Shown here: positions 1 to 6,933 of the stretch, piece by piece | How the letters are laid out: each line of letters opens with the position of its first letter | Numbering within the stretch: the stretch's first letter is position 1 | Assembly (NCBI RefSeq): GCF_041359055.1 | Contig: NZ_JBGJKZ010000003.1 | Coordinates: 310,001-374,000 of the forward strand | DNA: 64,000 nucleotides | Source: Paenalcaligenes hominis_A | GTDB lineage: Bacteria; Pseudomonadota; Gammaproteobacteria; Burkholderiales; Burkholderiaceae_B | Direction of reading: 5' to 3' | The notes under the pieces: generated by a model | Told to the model about the DNA's origin: nothing | Databases searched by the model: none | Seen by the model: the letters and a program-made list of their open reading frames with translations, nothing else | Translations under genes and position numbers: made by a program

Positions 1-457
1 AAAGCGGACGTGAACGTAAAATCATGACCTCAGCGCCGGTATAAATCAGAATGCTTAAAGCAGAAACCAGCAAAGCCAAAGCACATACACGCAATAGACT
101 GTTTTTACCCAACCACCACAGAGCACAAAAGAGCAAAGATAGGCTCACAAAAATGGGCAGAAGTACCGCGCCAATCGACATCCAAGACCACGGTGTAAAA
201 TGAGCATAAAAATGCCAGAAACGCGCAGGTTGATGCAAGTCTGCCAATAAGGCCACGGGGGCAGAAATCGCCGTCACTGCTAAGACAGTGATAGCGGCAG
301 GTAAAAGACGACGCTCAGGGGCGTCGACGGGGCGAAGTGCCACCATGGCTGCAGTAATAGCTGTAGTACAAGCAATAGCAACTAAAAAGAAATATTGCAC
401 TGCCCAAGGTAGCCAGGCCGCATCATAAGAAGGGGTAAGAATTTCAATAATATTCAT
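1..457 (-). CDS. ttrC: Tetrathionate reductase membrane subunit TtrC, partial
   Basis: This is an integral membrane quinol-oxidising subunit of the NrfD/PsrC type, which would pass electrons from the quinol pool to TtrB. Only the N-terminal ~152 residues are in the window; the gene runs off the left edge. The reading begins MNIIEILTPSYDAAWLPWAV and continues with helices rich in Leu/Ala/Ile, including the segments LLADLHQPARFWHFYAHF and TPWSWMSIGAVLLPIF, which resemble Salmonella TtrC as I remember it. The ATG at 455-457 is preceded by AAAGGA and lies 11 bases after the ttrB stop, so the two are co-transcribed. The Salmonella order is ttrBCA, so ttrA would be expected just beyond position 1. 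Another NrfD-type partner (for example a sulfite dehydrogenase membrane subunit) is the main alternative, made less likely by the adjacent TtrB. Confidence 0.8.
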   Translation of the reverse strand, partial: MNIIEILTPSYDAAWLPWAVQYFFLVAIACTTAITAAMVALRPVDAPERRLLPAAITVLAVTAISAPVALLADLHQPARFWHFYAHFTPWSWMSIGAVLLPIFVSLSLLFCALWWLGKNSLLRVCALALLVSALSILIYTGAEVMILRSRPL

Positions 458-468
458 AACGGCATCCT

Positions 469-1236
469 TTAGTACTCAGCCACTAAGCGCACGCTAGTCT
501 GGCCCTCTACGCCATCCACAAACTCATCAGGCATACCAATGTAATAGACACGGGGAGCCGTATTCATATCGGGTTTGAGAACCTTGATCTCGTCTTTGTG
601 TTCAGCGATAAGTTGCGAAGCAATGCTGTTTGGGTCATTGAGATCCCCAATAATACGTGCACCGCCAACACAGGTTTCGACACAAGCGGGTAATAGACCA
701 ACTTCCAAACGGTGCTCACAAAAGGTGCATTTATCTGCCGTTTGGGTTTCGTGGTTAATAAAACGGGCATCGTATGGACAGGCTTGTACACAATACGCAC
801 AACCCACACAGCGATCACTGTCTACCAACACAATGCCATCCTCACGTTGGAAGGTTGCTTGTACGGGGCAAACTGGCACACAGGGAGGGTTATCGCAGTG
901 GTTACATAAGCGGGGCAGGTTAAACATCGCAGGCAGGCCGTCATCGTAATCAGCGACCTCATATTGCAATACAGTGGTTCTAAATTGACCAATAGGTGGC
1001 TGGTTTTCCATAGAGCAGCCCACAGTACAGGCTTGACAGCCAATACATTTACGCAGATCTATAACCATGCCGTAACGTTTACCAGCTATGCCTGGTCGAC
1101 GCGGAGGCTGGTCATTAATACCCGCTTGTACGGGTTGGATGGGAATGACGGTGGCAGCAGCACCTACCCCCAGCAAGTTTTTTAAAAAACCTCGCTTGCC
1201 AGGTTGTAATTGTTCAGTTTTTACCGTTTTACTCAT
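469..1236 (-). CDS. ttrB: Tetrathionate reductase iron-sulfur subunit TtrB
   Basis: Periplasmic electron-transfer subunit (255 residues) that should carry four [4Fe-4S] clusters between the TtrC membrane anchor and the molybdenum catalytic subunit TtrA. Cysteine groups are visible at CIGCQACTVGC, CNHCDNPPCVPVC, CVGCAYCVQAC and the CTFC...C...C set. The N-terminus has a Tat-type signal with KRGFLK, that is Lys-Arg in place of Arg-Arg, followed by a hydrophobic stretch ending near PVQA. A Lys-Arg Tat signal is a known feature of Salmonella TtrB, and long stretches such as the one around INHETQTADKCTFC match that protein from memory. The start ATG at 1234-1236 has AAAGG seven bases upstream. An FNR-type dyad lies about 115 bp upstream. 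Confidence 0.88.
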   Translation of the reverse strand: MSKTVKTEQLQPGKRGFLKNLLGVGAAATVIPIQPVQAGINDQPPRRPGIAGKRYGMVIDLRKCIGCQACTVGCSMENQPPIGQFRTTVLQYEVADYDDGLPAMFNLPRLCNHCDNPPCVPVCPVQATFQREDGIVLVDSDRCVGCAYCVQACPYDARFINHETQTADKCTFCEHRLEVGLLPACVETCVGGARIIGDLNDPNSIASQLIAEHKDEIKVLKPDMNTAPRVYYIGMPDEFVDGVEGQTSVRLVAEY

Positions 1237-1289
1237 TGGTCTACCTTTAAAGGTGGGCGGATGATGTGATAGTTATTAGCATTTTTGGC

Positions 1290-1322
1290 ATAAGCTTATT
1301 AGCATGATAAATATAAGCTTAT
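1290..1322. repeat. Two copies of palindrome ATAAGCTTAT upstream of ttrB
   Basis: The perfect 10-bp palindrome ATAAGCTTAT occurs at 1290-1299 and again at 1313-1322, centre to centre 23 bp. The distal copy overlaps the proposed ttrB -10 element and the proximal copy lies just inside the transcribed leader. This is a candidate operator pair, possibly for a tetrathionate-responsive regulator, but no regulator gene is in the window and the function is unknown. Confidence 0.4.
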
Positions 1323-1357
1323 ACGGGCAATCCCTTAGGTGGGTTGAGTTATATCAA
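1318..1357 (-). promoter_or_regulatory. FNR-type site and -10 element for ttrBC
   Basis: On the minus strand the dyad TTGATATAACTCAA (1357 down to 1344) matches the FNR/Anr consensus TTGAT-N4-ATCAA in 9 of 10 positions. About 20 bases further downstream on the same strand is TATAAG (1323 down to 1318), which places the dyad centre near -40 from the expected transcript start, the arrangement of a class II FNR-activated promoter. Tetrathionate respiration is anaerobic and FNR-dependent in Salmonella, and an fnr gene is present at the other end of this window. The site and its geometry are seen; the regulation is inferred. Confidence 0.7.
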
Positions 1358-1404
1358 GGGTCGGTTAGACAATGAGTAAATAATCCGTTATAGTTTGGTT
1401 CGTC

Positions 1405-1552
1405 ATTGGGGAGTAGCCGCTCTAACACAACAATGTGTAGAGGTCTGCGTCAACATACTTGATCCCTCCTTGGGTCATGGCGCCGACAGTCCTATACCTG
1501 GCAAGACCTTTGACCGTATTGCTTCCAGCATGGCCGGGGAAGCAATACGGTC
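1405..1552 (+). ncRNA. yybP-ykoY manganese riboswitch
   Basis: The leader of the downstream Mn exporter carries the yybP-ykoY signature: GGGGAGTAG at 1408-1416 in the 5' loop, TCTGCGTCAACATACTT in the middle, GACCTTTGA at 1505-1513, and GGCCGGGGAAG at 1532-1542. The 3' part forms a perfect 15-bp stem (GACCGTATTGCTTCC at 1512-1526 with its complement at 1538-1552). This family senses Mn2+ and turns on Mn exporters. There is no U-tract after the stem, so translational control is more likely than termination: CCTGGC at 1497-1502 can pair with GCCAGG at 1570-1575 across the ribosome binding site, and CTCCT at 1466-1470 is also complementary to it. Boundaries are approximate. Confidence 0.88.
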
Positions 1553-1587
1553 AATTGTCTAAAAAACCGGCCAGGAGAAATAATAAA

Positions 1588-2157
1588 GTGGATGCTTTTC
1601 TCGTCTCTACCGGTATTGTGGCATTAGCTGAAATAGGGGATAAAACCCAATTATTGGCATTTATTTTAGCTGCCCGTTTTAAACGCCCCCTACCCATCAT
1701 CTTAGGTATTCTTGTCGCAACATTAGCAAATCACGCATTGGCTAGTGCTCTGGGCGCTTGGTTGCCTGGGTTATTCCAACCCACCACACTCGCTTGGATT
1801 CTTGGGGTTGGTTTTTTGCTTATGGCTGTTTGGATGCTTATCCCAGATACCTTTGATGAAAAAGACGCACAGTTAGCAAAATTTGGTGTATTTACCACTA
1901 CGCTGATTGCTTTTTTCATAGCCGAGATGGGCGATAAAACACAGGTAGCTACCGTGGCTTTAGCGGCACAATATCAGTCGTTTACTTACGTGGTATTGGG
2001 TACTACGCTTGGGATGATGGTTGCAAACGTGCCGGCAGTGCTAATAGGTGACCGTATTGCTGGTGTTATTCCGGTTCGTTTGGTGCATAGCATTGCGGCA
2101 TTTATTTTTGCTGCACTTGGGGTAGCAGCCTTAGGTCGTGCGCTAGGCCAGTGGTAA
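1588..2157 (+). CDS. mneA: GDT1/UPF0016 family manganese exporter
   Basis: Inner-membrane cation exporter of the TMEM165/GDT1 (UPF0016) family, 189 residues, the family of Vibrio MneA. It has the duplicated signature: E-I-G-D-K-T-Q near residue 15 and E-M-G-D-K-T-Q near residue 112, each starting a three-helix repeat, with a cytoplasmic linker between. I place the start at GTG 1588 rather than upstream codons in the same frame, because AGGAGA (1573-1578) lies nine bases before it, the protein then begins MDAFLVSTGIVALAEIGDKT at the usual family start, and the upstream part of the frame is the riboswitch. Export of excess Mn2+ is inferred from family and riboswitch together; Ca2+ or other divalent ions are an alternative substrate for this family. 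Confidence 0.87.
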   Translation: MDAFLVSTGIVALAEIGDKTQLLAFILAARFKRPLPIILGILVATLANHALASALGAWLPGLFQPTTLAWILGVGFLLMAVWMLIPDTFDEKDAQLAKFGVFTTTLIAFFIAEMGDKTQVATVALAAQYQSFTYVVLGTTLGMMVANVPAVLIGDRIAGVIPVRLVHSIAAFIFAALGVAALGRALGQW

Positions 2158-2278
2158 GGTTTTTGCACTAAGATAAACGATTTGCAGCTATTTGTGGCGT
2201 ATATGCCGCTATCGTAATTTTTTTATTAAGTGGGCATAGGTACGGCTCTTTTATTGCTGTATTATGCTACGTTTTCGT

Positions 2279-2356
2279 GAAGCCAAGGTTAAACAATAGT
2301 ATTAACAAAACTGGCTTCGGGCTTTTTTCACCCTTGTGATGTCTGCAAGGGTGAAA
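2279..2356 (+). promoter_or_regulatory. Structured leader of the speD-speE fusion, possible attenuator
   Basis: Two inverted repeats lie in the leader. The first pairs GAAGCCA (2279-2285) with TGGCTTC (2312-2318) and is followed by GGGC and six Ts (2323-2328), which looks like a weak intrinsic terminator. The second is a perfect 11-bp stem, TTTCACCCTTG (2326-2336) with CAAGGGTGAAA (2346-2356), and it shares three Ts with the first element's T-tract. The ribosome binding site AAGGAG (2367-2372) follows. The overlap suggests alternative pairing, but no known riboswitch class is recognised. Confidence 0.45.
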
Positions 2357-2382
2357 TCCTTTAATCAAGGAGCGCTGTTCCT

Positions 2383-3621
2383 ATGCAAGGCCTGCACCTT
2401 ACCGCAGATTTATACCAATGCACCGGCAATACGTCTATTTTTATTGACGAAGTTGCATTGGCAGACTTATGTCGCCACCAAACTGAACTTTCTGGTTTGA
2501 CCATCGTGGGCGAGAAATGGGTGACTTTTCCTGAATACCAAGGTGAACCTGGCGGTGTAACGGGGGCGATACTACTCGCTGAATCCCATTTGGCTATCCA
2601 TACCTGGCCTGAACGGGGCGGTGTGACCGTAGATGTGTATGTGTGTAATTTTAGCGATGATAACTCCAGCAAAGCGCAACGGTTGCTAGATGGTATTATT
2701 GCTGCGTTTAACCCTACCCAAATTCAACGTAATCACTTGATCCGTGGCGACCAAGACGAGCCCAGCGAATCCGAACTGCTTTGGGAAAACATTAACCCAG
2801 ATAGTTTGTATGGCTTTAGATTTAAGCGTCGCGTTTTGTCGAAAAAAACGCAATTCCAACAACTAGAGTTATTAGAGTCTAAGGATCTGGGGCTGACTTT
2901 ACGTTTAGATGGCTGTTTAATGACAGCGGAAAACGAAGAGTTTTTCTATCATGAAAGCCTAGTACACCCTGCAGCAATTAGTCATCCTAACCCACGTAAT
3001 GCTTTAATATTAGGGGGTGGTGACGGAGGTGCACTAGAGGAATTACTAAAGCACAACACCATTGAATCAGCGACTTTGGTTGATATTGATGGCGATGTGA
3101 TCGAGGTATCTAAACGCTACTTACAGCGTATTAACAAAGGCTCACTCGACAACCCACGTGCTACGGTTCTAGTCGGTGATGGTGCACAGTTTATTCGTGA
3201 AACAACGGAAAAGTTTGATCTGATTTTGTTAGATTTAACCGACCCAGAAACACCCGCTGGTCCACTTTATACCCCTGCTTTTTTTGCAGAATGCAAAAAA
3301 GCCTTAGCAGAAGGGGGAGCCATGGTGATTCATCTAGGTGCACCATTTTATGAGCCCGAGCAAATTCGCCGTTTAAATACCGAGCTACAAGCCGTATTTA
3401 CGCACGTTAATGCTTATGGGTTACATATTCCGTTATATGGGGCATACTGGGCCATGGCAGTGGTATCAGATAGCTTGGTACCTACAGCACTTGATGCGGA
3501 AGAGGTCGAGCAGCGTATAGCACAGCGTCAGTTAACCGAGTTGCAATATTATAATAACGCTGTGCATGGGGCCTTGTTTGCGCTACCTACGTATTATAAA
3601 AACCTTTTAACTACAGATTAA
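2383..3621 (+). CDS. Fused S-adenosylmethionine decarboxylase / spermidine synthase
   Basis: A single 412-residue protein carrying two consecutive steps of spermidine synthesis. Residues 1 to about 120 are a prokaryotic AdoMet decarboxylase (SpeH type): the self-cleaving E-S-H is at 67-69, giving the pyruvoyl group from Ser68, with His73 and Cys88 at the same spacing as the catalytic Ser63/His68/Cys83 of the Thermotoga enzyme. Residues from about 130 on are an aminopropyltransferase (SpeE type) with Y-H-E at 189-191, the AdoMet-binding GGGDGG at 211-216, LVDIDGDVIEVSKRYL, and LLDLTDPETPAGPLY. The fusion would make decarboxylated AdoMet and use it with putrescine in one polypeptide. Such fusions are known in some bacteria. 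ATG 2383 has AAGGAG ten bases upstream. The gene stands alone between a structured leader and a terminator. Confidence 0.92.
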   Translation: MQGLHLTADLYQCTGNTSIFIDEVALADLCRHQTELSGLTIVGEKWVTFPEYQGEPGGVTGAILLAESHLAIHTWPERGGVTVDVYVCNFSDDNSSKAQRLLDGIIAAFNPTQIQRNHLIRGDQDEPSESELLWENINPDSLYGFRFKRRVLSKKTQFQQLELLESKDLGLTLRLDGCLMTAENEEFFYHESLVHPAAISHPNPRNALILGGGDGGALEELLKHNTIESATLVDIDGDVIEVSKRYLQRINKGSLDNPRATVLVGDGAQFIRETTEKFDLILLDLTDPETPAGPLYTPAFFAECKKALAEGGAMVIHLGAPFYEPEQIRRLNTELQAVFTHVNAYGLHIPLYGAYWAMAVVSDSLVPTALDAEEVEQRIAQRQLTELQYYNNAVHGALFALPTYYKNLLTTD

Positions 3622-3646
3622 TCGTATTGGGTTAACCATTTATAGC

Positions 3647-3682
3647 AACGCCCTAGATCCTACACAGGTCTAGGGCGTTTTT
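3647..3682. terminator. Bidirectional terminator between spermidine fusion gene and glycosyltransferase
   Basis: AACGCCCTAGA (3647-3657) pairs with TCTAGGGCGTT (3669-3679), followed by a T-run on the plus strand. It ends the converging plus and minus transcripts. Confidence 0.85.
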
Positions 3683-3702
3683 AATTCATAATTATTCAGT
3701 GG

Positions 3703-4890
3703 TTATTCTTTTTCCAATGGATCGACCAAAGTCGGTTTAGCGCGATGCAGCTGTGCCGCTAAAATTTCTGCATAAATAAGTAAATAGCGCTTTGCAATAT
3801 TTTCCCAACTAAATTGCTCGGCCAGTGCACGCCCTTCATGGCCTAACTCATCTGCTAAGGAGGGATTGTGTAGTAATTTGTTGATGGCATCCGTTAGTTC
3901 AGTCTGTTGGCGCGGGTCATGTAAAAGTAACGCGTGTTTTTCATGCTTCACATAATGCGCCAAACCGCAGAAGTTGGCCTGACTTAAAATAACGGGCAGA
4001 CCATAACTCATCGCCTCTAGGGGGGCCATACCAAAGCTATCATTCAATGTAGGGTGCACAGCTAAGTCAGCAGCATGAAAATAAGCCTCGATGGCTGGGC
4101 TTTGCTCGATAAGAACTACGCGATCTTGCAAAGCAAGCTGAGTTAACTCGTTACGTAATGAGTTAATTTTTTGTGCTGCTACTCCTACTACCAACAGCTT
4201 TACTTCGGCAGGAAGCGCTTGCATCGCGCCTAGCAAGGTATTTAGCCCTTTGCTGCGCGGGTTGCGAGCGACAAAAAGACACACGCGGTCAGTATCATTA
4301 AAGCCTAAGGTTTGGCGTGTGTGTTGGCGTAACTGGGGGTTTGGGCTTGGTAACTGCACGCCCGGTGTGATGACATCAAAAGGATACTGAGTTTGATAAG
4401 CTTGTTGAAGTTGTTTCTTTACTAATTCCGATACAACCACGGTGCGTTTAGGTGGTTTAAGATGCACACGCTTTTGCTCTAGGTATAAATACATAGCAAT
4501 GCGGGGGCTTAGACGGTGCCATAACCGTTTAATAGGGTTGGCTTGAGTGATCCAATGATAACGCACGCTTTTTACATGCAGCACATCTACATCAGCTGTC
4601 CAGCCATTGACGTGAGAGTGCACAATATCAAACGAATGGTCAGTGAGTTCTTTTTCTATGTTTTTAGCAAAACAATAAGTGCGCCACCAAGATGGTCCAG
4701 TAGTGGGCGCGGCCACTAGGGTATGTGGAAGCTGTACAGAGCAAGAACTGTCATAAAGGTGAGTGTAAATATGCACGTCATGGTGTAGAGCTAACTCGCG
4801 CATGAGCTCTACGCCATAGGCTTCGGCACCGCCATACTGATGGCCGAACTTTAAAGTAATAAAAGCAATACGCAGGCGTGGAAAACTCAT
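3703..4890 (-). CDS. Glycosyltransferase family 4 protein
   Basis: A 395-residue GT-B fold glycosyltransferase, probably acting on a cell-surface glycan (LPS core or another polysaccharide) at the cytoplasmic face. The N-terminal Rossmann domain begins RIAFITLKFGHQYGGAEAY, with the family's GGAE motif; the C-terminal donor-binding domain has VARNPRSKGLNTLLGAM, then the E-x7-E region in DSFGMAPLEAMSYGLPVI. Donor and acceptor cannot be read from the sequence. Its ATG overlaps the stop codon of the upstream deacetylase by one base (TAATG), so the two are translationally coupled and probably modify the same glycan. Confidence 0.85.
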   Translation of the reverse strand: MSFPRLRIAFITLKFGHQYGGAEAYGVELMRELALHHDVHIYTHLYDSSCSVQLPHTLVAAPTTGPSWWRTYCFAKNIEKELTDHSFDIVHSHVNGWTADVDVLHVKSVRYHWITQANPIKRLWHRLSPRIAMYLYLEQKRVHLKPPKRTVVVSELVKKQLQQAYQTQYPFDVITPGVQLPSPNPQLRQHTRQTLGFNDTDRVCLFVARNPRSKGLNTLLGAMQALPAEVKLLVVGVAAQKINSLRNELTQLALQDRVVLIEQSPAIEAYFHAADLAVHPTLNDSFGMAPLEAMSYGLPVILSQANFCGLAHYVKHEKHALLLHDPRQQTELTDAINKLLHNPSLADELGHEGRALAEQFSWENIAKRYLLIYAEILAAQLHRAKPTLVDPLEKE

Positions 4891-5612
4891 TATTGGGTTC
4901 TTTTTTTGTGTTCAAGTTGGGTTAAGCATTTTTGCAAAAAGCGGAAAATATGAGTTGAACGGGCCACTAATACTCGAGGCAAATCCATCATGTCGTCAGT
5001 AGCGAGCGCCAAGCCTCGTGCGGTTGTGGTGGCGTTGCTATAGCCGCTTTCACGCACCCAGTTCTCTATAGCTGAGTTTTTGTGACCATAGGGATAACAA
5101 AAAGCATTAACCGACGTGTCTAGCTGTTGCTCTAAATCTTTTTTGGATTGAGAAATTTGTCGCTGTGCTTCTTCGGGACTGATTTCAGGTAAATGCACAT
5201 GATCCAATGTGTGCGAACCAATTTCATGACCTAAGGCAACCCATTGCTGTAGCTCCTGCAGTGTCATTAAGTCGGAGCTAGGTACCCCTTTAGCATGATC
5301 CCAGAAATTGGTACCCCCTAGGTGATTACTAACGATGTAATTGGTAGAGGTAAAACCAAGTTGGTTGAGTACAGGAATAGCATGCTGTAAGACATTGCTA
5401 TAGCCATCATCAAATGTAATGCCAACCACCTTACCTGTTTTTTCACCAGTAATATAAGGCAAAAGGTCGCGCATGGCTAAACCGGTATAACCAAAGCGCT
5501 TTAACCATGTCATTTGTCGTTTGAAATCGTTGGGGTGTACTGTCAACCCCCTGTAGGGAGTGCCTTTAGGGTTTGGGGTCCCTACTTGGTGATACATTAA
5601 TATAGGAATCAT
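4890..5612 (-). CDS. Polysaccharide deacetylase (NodB/CE4 family)
   Basis: A 240-residue carbohydrate esterase family 4 protein. The metal and catalytic motifs are present: TFDDGYSN (motif 1, Asp-Asp) near residue 66, S-H-T-L-D-H (motif 2, the two metal-binding His) near 133, and FCYPYGH (motif 3) near 172. It starts MIPILMYHQV without a signal peptide, as is common in the cytoplasmic members linked to LPS or capsule genes. It should remove an N-acetyl group from a sugar polymer or lipid-linked sugar. It overlaps the following glycosyltransferase by one base, which suggests a shared pathway. Confidence 0.85.
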   Translation of the reverse strand: MIPILMYHQVGTPNPKGTPYRGLTVHPNDFKRQMTWLKRFGYTGLAMRDLLPYITGEKTGKVVGITFDDGYSNVLQHAIPVLNQLGFTSTNYIVSNHLGGTNFWDHAKGVPSSDLMTLQELQQWVALGHEIGSHTLDHVHLPEISPEEAQRQISQSKKDLEQQLDTSVNAFCYPYGHKNSAIENWVRESGYSNATTTARGLALATDDMMDLPRVLVARSTHIFRFLQKCLTQLEHKKRTQ

Positions 5613-5656
5613 GCTTACCCATACCTGAGTGAATAATGGCCATATAGTACCATTGC

Positions 5657-6154
5657 TTAATCGTAAAGTTGGCCTTGTAAATGGATGATAGCAGTTAGTA
5701 AATCGCCAAAAACCAATTGCGATGATATTCCCAGCATCAAGTTTACGGGCAAGCCAAAGTCCTCAACCATGCTTTGGTTTTGGTCTAGCCACATTTGTTT
5801 TTCGTCATCAAAATAAATGGGGCCATAATACGTTTTTACTTGATTTTTAATTTCTGTTGGGCCTGCTAAATAACCAATAACAGGAATGCCACGCGCTATT
5901 GCATAGCCTACTTCGAATGCCGTACCAGAGTCGGGCTCAGCCCCTCGAAATGGATTCAAGTTAGCTAATACGGCATCGGCCTCTTGGATCATGCGTATAT
6001 TGGCATGATAAATGCCTGCTGCAGTGGTTTCTATACCATCGGCTGGGTGCAAAGGTTCAAAACCATGTGATAAGCACAAATTTTTGTGTTGTTCGGCGCG
6101 TAAGGCTGCATCATGAAAAAACACATCTGGTCCAGCTAAGTAGACTTTTTTCAT
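5657..6154 (-). CDS. Nucleoside 2-deoxyribosyltransferase
   Basis: A 165-residue protein of the nucleoside 2-deoxyribosyltransferase family, which swaps bases on or hydrolyses 2'-deoxynucleosides in salvage or clean-up. The N-terminus KKVYLAGPDVFF is the family's first strand with its YLAGP motif; ADAVLANLNPFRGAEPDSGT followed by AFEVGYAIARG is the substrate-binding centre, with the Asp and Glu (GTAFEVG) in the catalytic position. It lies 44 bases upstream of the deacetylase/glycosyltransferase pair on the same strand and downstream of a terminator, so it may head that transcript. No functional link to the glycan genes is visible. Confidence 0.82.
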   Translation of the reverse strand: MKKVYLAGPDVFFHDAALRAEQHKNLCLSHGFEPLHPADGIETTAAGIYHANIRMIQEADAVLANLNPFRGAEPDSGTAFEVGYAIARGIPVIGYLAGPTEIKNQVKTYYGPIYFDDEKQMWLDQNQSMVEDFGLPVNLMLGISSQLVFGDLLTAIIHLQGQLYD

Positions 6155-6195
6155 TGGGGTTCCTATTAGTGCTAAATGGCTTTAGTGTAGCTGCA

Positions 6196-6224
6196 ATAAA
6201 AAACGCCTGCTATATGCAGGCGTT
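6196..6224 (-). terminator. Terminator of the 87-residue orphan gene
   Basis: On the minus strand AACGCCTGC pairs with GCAGGCGTT (6224-6216 with 6210-6202) around a five-base loop and is followed by a run of Ts. It separates the small orphan gene from the deoxyribosyltransferase gene. Confidence 0.8.
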
Positions 6225-6244
6225 GTTATGGAAATAAAACGTGT

Positions 6245-6508
6245 TTAATGCATGGCATCGGCACGCGGTGCAACATGATGAATGTCTTTTAATCTAAAGC
6301 GAAAGCGAATACGTTGACCTTTTTGGCAAGAGGCATCTGCTGTATAGGTCGTGCAGCCGAAGAGCGGAGCACTATAAATTACCGTACTGGCAATTTGTGG
6401 GCCGTGTTTAGGCTGTAAATAAACCACATCGCCCAGACGGATATCGGTTTTATTTAGTATTGCGTGCTCTGGACGAGAAATAAGTTCATTTGGGTAAATT
6501 GTTTTCAT
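6245..6508 (-). CDS. Small hypothetical protein
   Basis: An 87-residue protein that I do not recognise. It has a good ribosome binding site (GGGAG about nine bases before the ATG) and its own terminator, so it is probably a real single-gene unit. It has no signal peptide or membrane helix. The sequence is basic, with a centre of beta-prone residues (DIRLGDVVYLQPKHG; GQRIRFRFRLKDIHHVAP), which could be a small barrel-like domain; two cysteines (in FGCTTY and ASCQKG) might bind metal or form a disulfide. Function unknown. Confidence 0.6.
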   Translation of the reverse strand: MKTIYPNELISRPEHAILNKTDIRLGDVVYLQPKHGPQIASTVIYSAPLFGCTTYTADASCQKGQRIRFRFRLKDIHHVAPRADAMH

Positions 6509-6933
6509 TATAAGACTCCCTTTTGGTTGTTTTTATAAATGACCGATCACGTAGTAATAAGCGCAGTGTAGCGCTGAGAGATGTTTTTTTTATGACAACG
6601 TGTCGGTGAGTTGATTAGTAATAATTATGATTTGATGCTTTAAAGCAACACACCAAGCTTAGAAGCATCCGTGTAGTATGTGGTGCGCAGACTAAGTTGT
6701 CAATAGGGAAATAGCCGGTGTTTGTTAATAAGTCTATGTTTTAGTTAAGGCTTATATGATGCGCTGCTGTAGGCTCAGTAAAAAGAAAAAAGAAAAGTGT
6801 GGTGAGGCCTTCAAATAGCTGTCGCGTAGTAATTGACATTTCAAGGATAAGGTTTGGTTGTAGTCATTAGTTTTTAACACGGGGTCTTTACACTGCCTTT
6901 TTACCTCATTTACCTTAGTTAAAGGACCTTAGT
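6509..6933. other. Intergenic region of 425 bases
   Basis: Divergent spacer between the orphan gene and the esterase-like phytase gene. It contains a perfect 12-bp palindrome TGCTTTAAAGCA (6636-6647) and a TTGACA hexamer (6833-6838) that could be a -35 element for the plus-strand gene, although no convincing -10 follows at the right distance. No open reading frame with a ribosome binding site and no RNA gene were seen. Confidence 0.4.

Noticed and set aside
5657..6154. Nucleoside deoxyribosyltransferase next to glycan genes as a defence or toxin system
   Set aside because: The protein looks like an ordinary salvage enzyme and no partner gene or mobile context is present.
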